Part shown: positions 6,217-6,566 of the stretch, piece by piece
Position numbering within the stretch: the first letter of the stretch is position 1
Layout of the letters: each line of letters starts with the position of its first letter
Source: Gammaproteobacteria bacterium
GTDB taxonomy: Bacteria; Pseudomonadota; Gammaproteobacteria; Steroidobacterales; Steroidobacteraceae
NCBI GenBank assembly: GCA_030040525.1
Contig: JASHTN010000218.1
Location: forward strand, 1-6,566
Direction: 5' to 3'
DNA: 6,566 nucleotides
Made by a program: the position numbers and the translations under genes
Notes under the pieces: generated by a model
Database searches by the model: none
Seen by the model: the letters and a program-made list of their open reading frames with translations, nothing else
What the model was told of the DNA's origin: nothing

Positions 6217-6566
6217 GACTCTGCAAAGCTCGAACGCTGACCGCAGCCGCGCGAGGGAGGCGAGCGCGGGGGCCCGCGTGCGTGTATGGGACGCGCCGGT
6301 ACGCCTGTTTCATTGGACAGTTGTAGGCCTTGTCGGGACTTCATGGGTCACGGCGGAGAATCATCTGCTCACGGTGCACCTGTGGGCCGGGGCAGCGTTG
6401 CTCGCATTGGTCATTTTTAGGGTTGCGTGGGGTTTTCTGGGCTCGACGACGGCACGGTTCAGTAACTTTGTCGCGCCGCCCAGGAGCGTCTTCCGCTATG
6501 TTCGGGCCCTGATGACTGGTGACAGGCCGCTGCATGCGGGGCATAACCCGGCCGGTGGATGGATGG
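6200..6566 (+). CDS. cytochrome b, b561 / Ni,Fe-hydrogenase cytochrome b type, 5' part
   Basis: This frame starts at ATG 6200 and is still open at the window edge, giving 122 visible residues of an integral membrane di-heme cytochrome b. A hydrophilic N-terminus of about 26 residues, beginning MATTAKTLQ, is followed by the family signature VRVWDAPVRLFHWTVV (27-42) leading into transmembrane helix 1 (~36-52). Helix 2 (~58-79) has HLWAGAALLALVIFRVAWG. His38 and His60 are the likely heme b ligands on these helices. The later GHNPAGGWM (114-122) is also typical of this family and precedes helix 3, which lies outside the window. Such proteins move electrons between the quinone pool and a periplasmic cytochrome or enzyme. 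The start overlaps the upstream cytochrome gene by 17 nt (6200-6216), indicating translational coupling and a shared operon. The N-terminus before residue 27 is longer than in many relatives. The expected two further helices cannot be checked here. Confidence 0.88.
   Translation, partial: MATTAKTLQSSNADRSRAREASAGARVRVWDAPVRLFHWTVVGLVGTSWVTAENHLLTVHLWAGAALLALVIFRVAWGFLGSTTARFSNFVAPPRSVFRYVRALMTGDRPLHAGHNPAGGWM

Noticed and set aside
6330..6512. Forward 60-codon frame near the right edge
   Set aside because: It lies in a different frame inside the cytochrome b gene, whose family motifs are unmistakable in the frame from 6200.
1..6566. Mobile elements, CRISPR arrays, tRNA/rRNA genes, direct repeats
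   Set aside because: No transposase motifs, terminal inverted repeats, spaced direct repeats or tRNA-like cloverleaf sequences were seen; about 98 percent of the window is covered by the called genes.

Overview
The window is a GC-rich, gene-dense stretch in which every supportable gene lies on the + strand. From left to right it holds: the 3' end of an NAD(P)-dependent D-2-hydroxyacid dehydrogenase; a 105-bp gap with a candidate small ORF and a perfect palindrome; a 1073-residue exported protein of the 'planctomycete cytochrome' type (PSCyt1 + PSCyt2/DUF1549 + PSD1/DUF1553); a Tat-exported DUF1501 protein of the alkaline phosphatase/sulfatase-like fold; a membrane-anchored c-type cytochrome domain (PSCyt1-like) with a leucine-rich-repeat-like tail; and the 5' part of a di-heme cytochrome b (b561 / Ni,Fe-hydrogenase cytochrome b type) that runs off the right edge.

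The last four genes are packed like one operon. The PSD1 stop codon lies inside the ribosome-binding site of the DUF1501 gene. The cytochrome c domain gene begins at or inside the end of the DUF1501 gene. The cytochrome b start overlaps the end of the cytochrome c domain gene by 17 nt. No transcription terminator or reverse-strand gene interrupts them. The upstream dehydrogenase is separated by 105 bp and may or may not share the transcript.

Organism: PSCyt/PSD1/DUF1501 pairs are best known from Planctomycetes and Verrucomicrobia, but they also occur in other phyla. The cytochrome b, with its N-terminal VRVWDAPVRLFHW motif, and the dehydrogenase look proteobacterial in style. A GC-rich proteobacterium (perhaps gamma) carrying this module is my best guess, but the sequence alone does not settle it.

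How the genes may work together (inference): three predicted periplasmic proteins, carrying three CXXCH heme-c sites between them (two in the PSD1 protein, one in the LRR-tailed cytochrome), are encoded with a membrane cytochrome b that could exchange electrons between the quinone pool and the periplasmic hemes. The DUF1501 protein keeps the Asp/His/Glu-rich motifs of its family and may be a metal-dependent hydrolase-like partner. The substrate is unknown; to my knowledge no biochemical function is firmly established for the PSD1/DUF1501 pair.
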